10,124 bases of DNA from Acidimicrobiales bacterium (lineage in GTDB: Bacteria; Actinomycetota; Acidimicrobiia; Acidimicrobiales; SHLQ01): NCBI GenBank assembly GCA_013002375.1, contig JABDJW010000077.1, forward strand, positions 1 to 10,124, read 5' to 3'. The notes under the pieces were generated by a model, which saw only the letters and a list, made by a program, of their open reading frames with translations, searched no databases and was not told where the DNA came from. The first letter of the stretch is position 1. Each line of letters opens with the position of its first letter. The position numbers were made by a program, and so were the translations under genes. Below, in pieces: positions 1-7,432 of the stretch.

Positions 1-708
1 GCCGAGGGCAACCCGTTCGTTCATCAGGGTGGTGGTGGCCACCCGCCAGCCGTCGCCGACCTCGCCGAGCAGGTCGGAGTGGGGGATGCGAACGTCGGTG
101 AAGAAGACCTCGTTGAACTCGGCATCGCCGGTGATTTGGTAGAGCGGGCGAATCTCGACGCCGGGTGCCTTCATGTCGAGGATGAAGTACGACAAGCCGG
201 AGTGCTTGGGCACGCTCGGGTCGGTGCGCACCAGCAACATGCCGAAGGCCGACACGTGGGCCACGCTCGTCCAGACCTTCTGGCCGTTCACCACCCACTC
301 GTCGCCGTCGCGGACGGCCCGGCTCGACAGGCCGGCGACGTCGGAGCCGTGGCTCGGTTCGGAGAACATCTGGCACCAGATGTCCTCGCCGGTGAAGATG
401 CGCTTCAGGTACTTCTCATGGTGTTCGTCGCTGCCGTAGGTGAGGACCGTCGGCAGTCCCATGCCGATGCCGATCGTGTTGACCGCGAGCGGGTGGTAGG
501 CCCGCCCGGCATCGCGGATGGCCTGTTCGACCTCACCCTGCATCTTGGGAGCGACACCGAGGCCGCCTTTGCCCTCCGGGAATTGCACCATGGCCAGGCC
601 GGCATCCCAGAGCGCACTCCGGAAGTCGACTTCGGAGGCGTCGACGCCAACGCCGGCGATCGTGGCCTCGGTGCGTTCGCGGATGTCGTGTTCGGTCAGC
701 TCGCTCAT
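1..708 (-). CDS. acyl-CoA dehydrogenase, C-terminus cut off by window edge
   Basis: This encodes the first 236 residues of an FAD-dependent acyl-CoA dehydrogenase, which introduces the alpha-beta double bond into an acyl-CoA and passes electrons to ETF. The N-terminal helical domain (about 1-110) is followed by the flavin/substrate beta domain with MFSEPSHGSDVAG (114-126; usual form FSEPGAGSDLA), then DGDEWVVNGQKVWTS (134-148), FFTDVRIP (202-209) and the family signature GDGWRVATTTLMNERVALG (218-236). The C-terminal helical domain that should carry the catalytic glutamate lies beyond position 1. Two in-frame ATGs occur, at 714 and 708. I prefer 708 because a TAGACA hexamer ends six bases before it and there is no Shine-Dalgarno sequence. 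The gene lies 43 bases downstream of the exporter on the same strand, so co-transcription is possible. The acyl chain specificity (fatty acid, branched or steroid side chain) cannot be told from this part. Confidence 0.95.
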   Translation of the reverse strand, partial: MSELTEHDIRERTEATIAGVGVDASEVDFRSALWDAGLAMVQFPEGKGGLGVAPKMQGEVEQAIRDAGRAYHPLAVNTIGIGMGLPTVLTYGSDEHHEKYLKRIFTGEDIWCQMFSEPSHGSDVAGLSSRAVRDGDEWVVNGQKVWTSVAHVSAFGMLLVRTDPSVPKHSGLSYFILDMKAPGVEIRPLYQITGDAEFNEVFFTDVRIPHSDLLGEVGDGWRVATTTLMNERVALG

Positions 709-714
709 GGGCAT

Positions 715-720
715 TGTCTA
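715..720 (-). promoter_or_regulatory. candidate -10 element of the acyl-CoA dehydrogenase gene
   Basis: Read on the minus strand this is TAGACA, ending six bases before the ATG at 708. The same hexamer stands seven bases before the exporter ATG. The position fits a leaderless transcript beginning at the start codon. I see no convincing -35 element. It may give the gene its own transcription in addition to any readthrough from the exporter gene. Confidence 0.3.
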
Positions 721-751
721 CCGCAGTAGGGGACCCGGAACGAGTCCCGCG

Positions 752-2176
752 CTAGTCGACGGTGCCGCGATCGTGGCTCGAGCCGGCCGGGAACATGATC
801 ACGATGGCCAGCGCGCTCAGGAAGTAGCAGCCGGCAACCCAGAACCACGCCCGCTGGTAGCCGGCAAAGTCGAGCTTGCTGGCCCCGGAGGCGATCAGCG
901 TGATGCAAACCGAGATGCCGAGCGCGTAGGCCGCCTGGCGGGTCGTGTTGAGGGTGGCTCCGGCCACCCCGAACTTGGGCGGCGGGATGTCGCTGATCCC
1001 GGCGCTCGACCATGTCGCAACCGTCAGTCCCACGCCGGCGCCGGCGATCAGCCCGATGGGTACGAAGCGGTCGAAGACGTGGGGAGCCTCATCGAGAATC
1101 AGGGCATAGGCGAGGTAGCCGATGCCGCACAGGGTCGACCCCAGGCCCAGGACCCAACGGTGGCCGATGCGATCGGCGACCGACCCCGAGATCGGCGAGA
1201 TGATCGCGGCCACGACCGGCGGCAACACCAGCGCGGCACCGGTCACCCGGATCGACTGGCCCCAGAGGTCCTGGAGGACCAGGCTGTTGACCAGGAAACC
1301 CGCCGTGAACGCGAAGCCGTAGAGCGTGACCCCCACGTTCGTGCTGCGAAACGACTGGAATTGAAAGAGCGACAGATCGATCAGGGGCTCGGGGTGGCGC
1401 CGCGACCGGGCGACCAGCGCGGGGAACAACAAGGCGCCGACGATGAACAACCCGATGACCCGGGCGTCGCTGATACCCCATGCTTCACTCTGGACGATGC
1501 TGAACATGAGCAGACCAACAGCCAGGGTTCCGATGACAACGCCGATGTAGTCGATGCGGCCGGTGGCGTCGGGGTCGCTCGATTCGCGCAGCAGTCGTGG
1601 CCCCAGGACCAACACCAGCAGGCAGATCGGGACGTTCAGAAAGAAGATCGCCCGCCAGTTGAAGGCATCGATCAGGATCGAGCCGAGCGCGGGACCGGTC
1701 ACTGCGCCCAGGCCACCGGCGGCCCCGGCGAATCCGATGGCGGTGCTGCGTTTCGCCGGTGGGAAATCGGGCAGAACCACGGCGAAGCCGGCGGCGGCGA
1801 CGATGGCGCCACCGATGGCTTGCACCACGCGGGCCGCGATCAGGAGTTCGACGCTGGGGGCCAGTCCACACAGCAGCGAGCCGACCATGAAGCCGGCAAC
1901 GCCCGGCAGGTAGACCTTGCGGCGGCCCCAGCTGTCGGCCAGCCGGCCGGCCATCAACAGCAACGCGCCGACCGTGATGTTGTAGCCGGAGATCACCCAG
2001 CTCAGCTGCGCTTCCGATACCTCGAGATCCTCCCGGATCGAGGGGAAGGCGACGTTCACCGCCGAGATGTCGATGACGACGAGGAACGTCACCATCGTCG
2101 ATACGAACAGCGCCACCCAGGCCTCGCGCCGAACGGTGGTGACGGGAGCGGCGACGTCGGGCTGGGCGTGGGGCAT
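752..2176 (-). CDS. MFS exporter, DHA2 (EmrB/QacA-type, 14 TM) family
   Basis: This is a 474-residue integral membrane protein of the major facilitator superfamily, probably a proton-driven exporter of drugs or hydrophobic metabolites. The first helix carries VVIDISAVNVAFPSI (33-47), the DHA2 form of motif D1. Motif A is GRLADSWGRRKV (77-88) in the loop between helices 2 and 3. The antiporter motif C is GLGAVTGPALGS (155-166) in helix 5. Hydrophobic segments continue to about residue 462, and the length suits the 14-helix DHA2 class. The N-terminus (1-18) is polar and the tail after 463 is short and hydrophilic. No Shine-Dalgarno sequence precedes the ATG, but a TAGACA hexamer lies seven bases upstream. 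It is divergent from the secreted esterase, with a 7-bp inverted repeat between them that could bind a regulator. The substrate is unknown. Confidence 0.95.
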   Translation of the reverse strand: MPHAQPDVAAPVTTVRREAWVALFVSTMVTFLVVIDISAVNVAFPSIREDLEVSEAQLSWVISGYNITVGALLLMAGRLADSWGRRKVYLPGVAGFMVGSLLCGLAPSVELLIAARVVQAIGGAIVAAAGFAVVLPDFPPAKRSTAIGFAGAAGGLGAVTGPALGSILIDAFNWRAIFFLNVPICLLVLVLGPRLLRESSDPDATGRIDYIGVVIGTLAVGLLMFSIVQSEAWGISDARVIGLFIVGALLFPALVARSRRHPEPLIDLSLFQFQSFRSTNVGVTLYGFAFTAGFLVNSLVLQDLWGQSIRVTGAALVLPPVVAAIISPISGSVADRIGHRWVLGLGSTLCGIGYLAYALILDEAPHVFDRFVPIGLIAGAGVGLTVATWSSAGISDIPPPKFGVAGATLNTTRQAAYALGISVCITLIASGASKLDFAGYQRAWFWVAGCYFLSALAIVIMFPAGSSHDRGTVD

Positions 2177-2183
2177 CGGATCA

Positions 2184-2189
2184 TGTCTA
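2184..2189 (-). promoter_or_regulatory. candidate -10 element of the MFS exporter gene
   Basis: The minus-strand reading is TAGACA, seven bases before the ATG at 2176, matching the arrangement in front of the acyl-CoA dehydrogenase. No Shine-Dalgarno sequence lies between it and the start, so a leaderless mRNA is the simplest reading. No clear -35 element is seen. Confidence 0.3.
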
Positions 2190-2204
2190 GCGGCCTGCCC
2201 CCCA

Positions 2205-2222
2205 AAGACCGCAGCCGGTCTT
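2205..2222. promoter_or_regulatory. 7-bp perfect inverted repeat between divergent genes, candidate operator
   Basis: AAGACCG, a 4-base spacer CAGC, then CGGTCTT form a perfect inverted repeat. It stands 28 bases from the exporter start and 34 bases from the esterase start, inside an 80-base divergent intergenic region. Exporters of this family are often controlled by TetR- or MarR-type regulators that bind such repeats, but no regulator gene is present in the window. It could also be a simple hairpin. Confidence 0.35.
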
Positions 2223-2245
2223 GACGAGATCGGCGCGAAGCCAGC

Positions 2246-2249
2246 AGGG
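2246..2249 (+). promoter_or_regulatory. ribosome binding site that decides the esterase start
   Basis: AGGG lies seven bases before the ATG at 2257. The same frame is open back to a TTG at 2221 and has further ATGs at 2266 and 2275. Only 2257 has a Shine-Dalgarno-like sequence at good spacing, and it gives a normal charged n-region to the signal peptide. Confidence 0.5.
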
Positions 2250-2256
2250 TTCGCCG

Positions 2257-3549
2257 ATGCGGAGTATGCGAGTCATGACACTGTTGGTCACGATCGTCGT
2301 GGTGGCGACGACCTTGGCAGGAGCACGAGGTGCAGCCGGAGCCCAGCAATCGGGTGATGGCACCAGCCCGGATGGACGCACCACGTTGACCGCTGTGCCG
2401 TCTGTCGGTCTGGAGAGCGGAGAAGAACTACGTCTCGTCACCTCTGACGCGCCGCTGCCGACTGCCCCGGGGGCGGTGGCGGTCAGCCTGCAATGCGGTT
2501 TCATGATGCGGGCGGCGCGCGAATTCGTCTGTTCTCCTCAACACGGCGACGCCGTGCTCGACTTCGGCGGTGTGTTCGATGGCACGCTCGAAGCGCGTCG
2601 GGCCTTCGCCGTGGGTGAGGAAGTCGCCGAATGCGACGTGACGGTCAAGTGCATCGCCCTGGTGCTGGTGATCTCGGCCGAGTGGGAGATCTTGGGTGGT
2701 GCCACCGAGATCTTGTCGTTTGCGCCGGGCGGCACACCGTCTGTGGGATGCGCAGCACCGCCGGCGGCGGGCACCACTTCCCAGACGATCGACACCAACG
2801 ATGGCCGAACCCGCGCCTATCACGTGCACGTTCCGGATGCGGCCGCCGGAAGGGCGAGCGCGCTGGTCTTGAACTTTCATGGCTACACCAGTGACATTTC
2901 CGGTCAGCTCGCGTTGAGCGGCTTGAGTCCCTTCGCCGACGACGCCGGGTTCATCCTGGTGACCCCCCAAGGCGAGCCCGATGCCCGTGGCATCAACCAC
3001 TGGAACCTCGCACCGGGTGGCGTGGTGGACGACCTCGCATTCGTGGATGAACTCCTCGACGAACTCGAACAAACGCAGTGCGTGGACAGGGATCGGGTCT
3101 TCTCGACCGGCATGTCGAACGGCGGCTATTTCTCCGGGCTGCTGGCCTGCGAGCGCTCCGATCGCATCGCCGCGATCGCCACCGTGACCGGCCTGTTCCG
3201 AGCGGGCGACTGCAATTCGTCGCGCCGGGTGCCGCTTCTGCACATGCACGGCACCGATGATGCGATCGTGCCGTTCGGTGCGATGGAGGTCGGCGTCGAG
3301 GCGTGGGCCGACGATCTCGGGTGCGCCGCTGATCCGGTCGTCACCGCGATCGGCGAGGATGTGCTTCGTCGCTCGTACCAGGGGTGTCGAGGGGCCGGTG
3401 TCGAGTTCTATGTCGTGAACGGAGGCGGCCACACGTGGCCGTCGAGCCCCGTGGCCGATTTCGTGGCTCCGTTGTTGGGCTACACCACATTCGACATCTC
3501 GGCCAACGAACTCATGTGGCAGTGGTTTCAGGCCAACCCGCTCCGGTGA
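2257..3549 (+). CDS. secreted CE1/LpqC-type esterase (PHB depolymerase-like) with N-terminal neocarzinostatin-like domain
   Basis: This 430-residue exported hydrolase has a signal peptide at 1-29 (MRSMR, a hydrophobic core, cleavage probably after AGA-29). Residues about 42-157 look like the neocarzinostatin/macromomycin immunoglobulin-like fold: opening TLTAVPSVGLESGEELRL, a QC at 80, further cysteines at 92, 126 and 132, and closing ILSFAPG. The four cysteines fall in the spacing pattern of that family's two disulfides. After a linker (158-180), residues about 181-430 form an alpha/beta hydrolase of the polyhydroxybutyrate depolymerase/feruloyl esterase group: LVLNFHGY (203-210, oxyanion region), GMSNGG (285-290, nucleophile Ser287), HGTDDAIVPF (331-340, probably Asp335) and GGGHTWP (389-395, His392). 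It probably cleaves esters outside the cell; the substrate could be a polyester, an aromatic ester or a glycan ester. It ends immediately before the stop of a convergent gene. Confidence 0.9.
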   Translation: MRSMRVMTLLVTIVVVATTLAGARGAAGAQQSGDGTSPDGRTTLTAVPSVGLESGEELRLVTSDAPLPTAPGAVAVSLQCGFMMRAAREFVCSPQHGDAVLDFGGVFDGTLEARRAFAVGEEVAECDVTVKCIALVLVISAEWEILGGATEILSFAPGGTPSVGCAAPPAAGTTSQTIDTNDGRTRAYHVHVPDAAAGRASALVLNFHGYTSDISGQLALSGLSPFADDAGFILVTPQGEPDARGINHWNLAPGGVVDDLAFVDELLDELEQTQCVDRDRVFSTGMSNGGYFSGLLACERSDRIAAIATVTGLFRAGDCNSSRRVPLLHMHGTDDAIVPFGAMEVGVEAWADDLGCAADPVVTAIGEDVLRRSYQGCRGAGVEFYVVNGGGHTWPSSPVADFVAPLLGYTTFDISANELMWQWFQANPLR

Positions 3550-4722
3550 CTACCTCGCCAGCGCCGCGAGCGCCGCAACGGCGACATCGAGTTCGTGTTC
3601 GGTGTTGTAGTAGTGCGGTGAGATTCGTACCAGCGAGGGCAGGTCGCGCCGAACGAAGTCGAGCAACGTGGAGCCCGGCGCCGAGACCGACACATTGATG
3701 TCCTCGGCCCGGAGCGCGTCCTTGACCTCGGCGGCCTCCATGCCGGGCACGACGGTGGTGACCAAACCGCTCTTGGCCCGGCCGAGGTCGAACGTTTCGA
3801 GCCCGGCATCGTCGAGTTTCGTGCGCAGGAGCTCGGCCATGGTGGTCACGTGGTATTCGATGACGTCGAGGCCGAGGGCCAGTGCCTCGTCGATGGCCAC
3901 GCCCAGGCCGAGCAAGGCCGCATAGTTGTTCTCCCACGTCTCGAACCGGCGGGCGTCGGCCCGAAGCTCGTATCGGTCGGGCGCAACCCACGGCGCTCCG
4001 TCGTGATCGATGATCGGCGGCTCGGTGGTTGTCAGGATGGTCGGGCTGGCATACAGGAAGCCGGTGCCGCGGGGGCCGCGAAGCCACTTGCGGCCCGACG
4101 CGACCAGGAAGTCGCACTGGAGTTCGTCGACATCGAGTTGGAGCTGGCCGGCCGACTGACAGGCATCGAGCAGGTACGGCACCTGGTGTTCGGTCGCGAC
4201 CGCGCCGATCTCGGCAGCCGGGTTGATCAAGCCGCCGTTGGTCGGCACGTGGGTGATCGAGATCAGCTTGGTGCGGGGCCCGATGCGGGCTTGGAGCGCG
4301 TCGACGTCGAGCACGCCGTCCGCATCGCTCGGCACGACGACGATCTCGATGCCGTGGTCCTTGGCCGCCTTCAGCAACCCAACGTAGTTGGCGCCGTATT
4401 CGACCTCGGCGGTGAGGACCTGATCGCCCGGTTCGAGGGGGATCGAGTGAAACGCCAGGTTCCACGCCGTCGTGGCACTGTCGACCAGCGCGATGTGATC
4501 GGCCGAGGTGTGCAACAACGCAGCAACCGAGTGATGGATGCCGTCGATCTGGCTCTGCATCTCGTCCGCGGCCTCGTACCCGCCGATCTCGGCTTCGAGG
4601 TTGAGCATGCCGACCTGCGCGGCCAACACTCCTTCGCTCATCAGGGCCGCGCCGGCGCTGTTGAGGTGGACGCGCTCGTGGCAACCGGGTGTGGTGCTGC
4701 GGGCTTTCAGGACATCGATCAC
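3550..4722 (-). CDS. PLP-dependent aminotransferase class V family enzyme
   Basis: This 390-residue fold-type I PLP enzyme belongs to the cysteine desulfurase/isopenicillin N epimerase-like group. Visible landmarks are HERVHLNSAGAALM (15-28) at the N-terminus, TTAWNLAF (84-91), ITHVPTNGGLINPAAEIGA (156-174), LLDACQSAGQ (184-193, Asp186 contacting the pyridine nitrogen), ASGRKWLRGPRGTGFLY (208-224, Lys212 as Schiff-base lysine) and VRISPHYYNTEHELD (365-379, Arg366 likely binding a substrate carboxylate). I see no obvious desulfurase active-site cysteine loop, so sulfur transfer is doubtful; transamination, epimerisation or C-S lysis are all possible. The start is a GTG at 4722. The frame stays open upstream to 5118, but that extension lies antisense to the next gene and does not resemble the family. 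TAGGCT stands eight bases before the GTG, and there is no Shine-Dalgarno sequence. Its stop abuts the esterase stop with no bases between. Confidence 0.9.
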   Translation of the reverse strand: MIDVLKARSTTPGCHERVHLNSAGAALMSEGVLAAQVGMLNLEAEIGGYEAADEMQSQIDGIHHSVAALLHTSADHIALVDSATTAWNLAFHSIPLEPGDQVLTAEVEYGANYVGLLKAAKDHGIEIVVVPSDADGVLDVDALQARIGPRTKLISITHVPTNGGLINPAAEIGAVATEHQVPYLLDACQSAGQLQLDVDELQCDFLVASGRKWLRGPRGTGFLYASPTILTTTEPPIIDHDGAPWVAPDRYELRADARRFETWENNYAALLGLGVAIDEALALGLDVIEYHVTTMAELLRTKLDDAGLETFDLGRAKSGLVTTVVPGMEAAEVKDALRAEDINVSVSAPGSTLLDFVRRDLPSLVRISPHYYNTEHELDVAVAALAALAR

Positions 4723-4730
4723 TTCGGGGA

Positions 4731-4736
4731 AGCCTA
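4731..4736 (-). promoter_or_regulatory. candidate -10 element of the PLP enzyme gene
   Basis: The minus-strand hexamer is TAGGCT (TAnnnT form), eight bases before the GTG at 4722. It supports this GTG as the true start, with a nearly leaderless transcript. No good -35 hexamer is seen. Confidence 0.35.
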
Positions 4737-4744
4737 GGACGGAC

Positions 4745-4773
4745 TTGACCGCGCCGATGGCGCAAACAAATCT
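4745..4773 (+). promoter_or_regulatory. candidate promoter of the DUF1214 gene
   Basis: TTGACC (4745-4750) is a good -35 hexamer. A weak -10, AAATCT (4768-4773), follows at a 17-base spacing, six bases before the ATG at 4780. No Shine-Dalgarno sequence precedes the ATG, so transcription from this site would give a leaderless mRNA. The whole divergent spacer is only 57 bases, so this site and the PLP gene promoter sit back to back. Confidence 0.35.
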
Positions 4774-4779
4774 GCGGCG

Positions 4780-5901
4780 ATGACCGCTGCACCGAAGTCC
4801 TCCGCCATGTACGACGAACTGGTGTCGCTGCTCGGCGACGTTCGCGACGACTACATCCTGAACCCGGAGCGCTTCCGGGATTCGCTCGAGGTCTCCGAGG
4901 CGTTTCTGTACGTCGGGCAGCTGCTGGCGACCGCGTCGGAGTTCTACATGGAAGCCGACCCCGAGCGGCCGCGCTTCGCCTCGATCGTCACGCCGGCCCG
5001 CAAGATGCAGGGCGACAACCCCGATGCGATCTACCACTTCGCTCGCATCCAGGGCGATCGCACCTACCGGGTGACCGGCAAGATCGACAAGGAGTGCTAC
5101 ACCTCGTTCACCGTGCACGGCCGGGCCGAGGACGGTGGCATGGCCGGGCCGCTGTTGGGCGACCTGAACGACCGGGATTTCGACGTCGAGCCCGATGGAT
5201 CGTACGAACTGATCTTCAGCGCCGACCAGCAGCCGGGGAACTGGGTGCGGCTCGATCCCGAGGCATACGCGTTGATCACCCGGGCCTATTTCCAGCTGCC
5301 GGTTTCGGCCCAGAACGATCCGGCCGTGCAGGTCAACATCGACATCGAGTGTCTCGACGATGTCGGTCCGCCGCCGCCGCTTACCGACGCCGTGCTGGCC
5401 GAGCGGATGGCCGATGCCGTCGGCTTCGTGCGCCAGACCACGCTGAAGCAGAACGTCTTCGGCGGGCCCTCGCCGGTGCCGTTCGTCTCGGATGTGCCCA
5501 ACGAGTTGCCGGCCCCGTTCAGCTTCCGGGACACCGGCCTACCGGTGCCGGGAGCGGCCGACATCTTCTATGCGTCCTGCCAATTCCAGCTTCAGCCCGA
5601 TGAAGCCCTGGTGATGTCGGGCGTGCTACCGCCGGGGCCGTTCGCCAACGTGATGCTGTGGAACACCCACATGCAGACGTTCGACTACCGCAACCGGACG
5701 ACATCGTTGAACGGAGCCCAGATGGAGCTCGGGCCGGGCGGCGAGTATCGCATCGTGATCTCCGAGCAGGATCCGGGCGTGCCGAACTGGATGGACACCG
5801 CCGGTCACGCCCGCGGCACCGTCTTCTGGCGGTTTCTTCTCCCCGAGAGTGACCCACCAAAGCCCGAGTGTTCGGTCGTGCCGGTGAACTCGCTGCGCTA
5901 G
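4780..5901 (+). CDS. DUF1214 domain protein of unknown function
   Basis: This 373-residue protein has no signal peptide or membrane segment, so it is probably cytoplasmic. It resembles proteins with a C-terminal DUF1214 domain. The recognisable parts are NPDAIYHFARIQGDRTYRVTG (80-100) with ECYTSFTVHG (105-114), a central segment of aromatic and acidic residues, and the C-terminal block around WMDTAGHARGTVFWRFLLP (337-355) followed by a proline-rich DPPKPECSVV (358-367). The often-associated DUF1254 domain is not evident in the protein or in the neighbouring genes. No catalytic motif is recognisable, and the biochemical role of this family is not known to me. The ATG at 4780 is preferred; a later ATG at 4807 also lacks a Shine-Dalgarno sequence. 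It is divergent from the PLP enzyme, and possible shared control through the 57-base spacer is the only functional hint. Confidence 0.85.
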   Translation: MTAAPKSSAMYDELVSLLGDVRDDYILNPERFRDSLEVSEAFLYVGQLLATASEFYMEADPERPRFASIVTPARKMQGDNPDAIYHFARIQGDRTYRVTGKIDKECYTSFTVHGRAEDGGMAGPLLGDLNDRDFDVEPDGSYELIFSADQQPGNWVRLDPEAYALITRAYFQLPVSAQNDPAVQVNIDIECLDDVGPPPPLTDAVLAERMADAVGFVRQTTLKQNVFGGPSPVPFVSDVPNELPAPFSFRDTGLPVPGAADIFYASCQFQLQPDEALVMSGVLPPGPFANVMLWNTHMQTFDYRNRTTSLNGAQMELGPGGEYRIVISEQDPGVPNWMDTAGHARGTVFWRFLLPESDPPKPECSVVPVNSLR

Positions 5902-5907
5902 CGCGGC

Positions 5908-5936
5908 GCCGGCCTCGGCCTCAGGCCTTCGCCGGC
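5908..5936. terminator. possible terminator hairpin at a convergent junction
   Basis: Outer arms GCCGGC (5908-5913 and 5931-5936) and inner arms GGCC-TCA-GGCC (5917-5927) could fold together with a small internal loop. On the plus strand the hairpin is followed by a pyrimidine-rich, T-containing stretch, the complement of the lysine codons at the end of the WS/DGAT gene. It spans the 19-base gap between two converging stops. There is no true run of T, so termination is only a possibility. Confidence 0.3.
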
Positions 5937-7432
5937 TTCTTCTTGCTCTTCTTCGTCTTGGCCTTCTTGGTGGCCGCGGGCGGCTTGGTCTGCATCGCCT
6001 CGACCGAGGCGGCCAGTTCGGCCAGCGCGCCGGGGACGGCATCGGCCATGTCCCACAGATCAGGCACCAGGTCGCGGTCGCTGACGAAACCGAAGTCGAG
6101 GTGGCCGTCGATCGACGACACCGTGACGTTGAGGCCGACCCCGTCGACAATCGCCGAGACCGGATAGTGGGCGATGATCTTGGCGCCGGCCAAGAAGAGC
6201 GGGATCGGGGGCCCGGGCACATTGGAGACCACCAGGTTGAACGGCAGGTTCACCCGATCGGCCAGCCGGGTCGACGCCACCAGTCGGGCGCTGAGCGCAG
6301 CCACCGCGGGCGGGAACACCTGGGTGAGGTCGGTCAAGATGTTGGCCGGCAGGGCGTCCTGCTGCTCCTTGGACTGGTTCATCGCAGCATGGATCTCGAT
6401 CAGCCGCTCGGCCGAGTTCTCGATGTCGGTGGCCAGGGTGCACACGGTCGACGAGACGAAGTTGCCGGTGGCGTGGGCCTGTTCTTCGGTACGCACCGAG
6501 AGCGGCACCATGGCGGCGAGGGGGCGTTCCGGTATGCCGCCGTGGTCGGCCAGCCAGTCGCGCAGCACCGAGCTGACCAGCGTCAACACGACGTCGTTGA
6601 CCTTGGTGTTGGTCGCGTCCTTGATCGCCTTGACGTCGGCGAGTGGCACGCTCACGTAGGCCCATCGGCGGTGCGGGCCGATGGTGGCATTGAACGGCGT
6701 GGTCGGTGCCCCCAGGTTGGCCAGCCGGTCGCGAATCGACGACCCGCCGCTCGAGGAGTCATCGTCGGCCGGGGGCTTGTCGTCCCCCAGGAGCTGCGGA
6801 GCGAAGACAGTGGCTGCTCTGGCCAGTGTCCCGGTGGCGCGAGCCATCCGCACCGGTGAGCCCAGCAGGGACAGTGCCGCCTTGCGGACCACTTGGCTGG
6901 TGTCGGTCGCGGCCACGATCACCCGCTCGGGGACGGTGTCGGGCACCGGTACGTCGGGGGTGAGATCGACGAGGGCGCTGAGAATCTCCTGGCCCGAGAG
7001 TCCGTCGATCGCGGCGTGGTGGAGTTTGGTGATCAGGCCGGTGTATCGGCCCAGCACACCATCGACGATGTAGGTCTCCCACAAGGGGCGGCGCCGATCG
7101 AGCGGCCGGGCGTGGATGCGCGACACGAGGGCCGAGAAATCGTCCCGGCCGCCATCACCGGGCACCGCCACATGCCGGAGGTGGTAGTCGAGGTCGAAGT
7201 CGGCGTCGGGGATCCAGTACGGCCGGTCGAGCCCGAACGGGACCTCGACCAGCTTGTGGGTGAAGACCTGGATGTCGGCCGTCCGGGACAGGATGTGGCG
7301 GGTGAACCGTTCGAGGGTGAACGGCTCGGGAGCGGTCGAGGTGTCGAGCAACAACACGCCGGTGACATGCCCGACCGTGGTCGGGCTCTCCATGGCCAGG
7401 AAGCTGGTGTCGAGTCCGCTGAGTTGTTGCAT
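5921..7432 (-). CDS. wax ester synthase/diacylglycerol acyltransferase (WS/DGAT)
   Basis: This 503-residue bacterial WS/DGAT transfers an acyl group from acyl-CoA to a diacylglycerol or fatty alcohol, making triacylglycerol or wax ester at the membrane or lipid-body surface. The N-terminus MQQLSGLDTSFLAMES is typical of the family. The active-site motif HHxxxDG is HHAAIDG at 138-144, with His139 as the expected general base. PLWETYIVDG (116-125) precedes it, and NLVVSNVPGPPIPLFLAG belongs to the conserved C-terminal half. The last 21 residues (483-503) are a lysine/alanine/proline tail with about eleven lysines, unusual for the core enzyme. The ATG at 7432 shares its A with the TGA of the upstream hydrolase, so the two are probably translationally coupled. 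The frame is open further upstream, but that part lies inside the hydrolase gene and is not family-like. The preferred acceptor cannot be told from sequence. Confidence 0.95.
   Translation of the reverse strand: MQQLSGLDTSFLAMESPTTVGHVTGVLLLDTSTAPEPFTLERFTRHILSRTADIQVFTHKLVEVPFGLDRPYWIPDADFDLDYHLRHVAVPGDGGRDDFSALVSRIHARPLDRRRPLWETYIVDGVLGRYTGLITKLHHAAIDGLSGQEILSALVDLTPDVPVPDTVPERVIVAATDTSQVVRKAALSLLGSPVRMARATGTLARAATVFAPQLLGDDKPPADDDSSSGGSSIRDRLANLGAPTTPFNATIGPHRRWAYVSVPLADVKAIKDATNTKVNDVVLTLVSSVLRDWLADHGGIPERPLAAMVPLSVRTEEQAHATGNFVSSTVCTLATDIENSAERLIEIHAAMNQSKEQQDALPANILTDLTQVFPPAVAALSARLVASTRLADRVNLPFNLVVSNVPGPPIPLFLAGAKIIAHYPVSAIVDGVGLNVTVSSIDGHLDFGFVSDRDLVPDLWDMADAVPGALAELAASVEAMQTKPPAATKKAKTKKSKKKPAKA

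Noticed and set aside
730..748. GGGAC/GTCCC inverted repeat in the exporter-dehydrogenase gap
   Set aside because: Only five base pairs with a 9-base loop and no T-run. It recalls the GGGGACAGTCCCC centre of the repeat at 10028-10040 but lacks the conserved arms, so I do not call it a copy or a terminator.
518..2224. Very long plus-strand open frame (568 codons) opposite the exporter gene
   Set aside because: Its product is a low-complexity run of Gly, Asp, Arg, Gln and Ala with no domain, and it mirrors the exporter codons. The exporter on the other strand has clear MFS motifs. Such antisense frames are common in GC-rich coding DNA.
2428..3432. Minus-strand open frame of 334 codons opposite the esterase
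   Set aside because: It is antisense to a well-supported signal peptide/esterase gene, and its composition is His/Arg/Gly-rich without a recognisable fold.
4723..5118. N-terminal extension of the PLP enzyme to 5118
   Set aside because: The extra 132 residues run antisense through the DUF1214 gene and do not resemble the family; homology begins just after the GTG at 4722.
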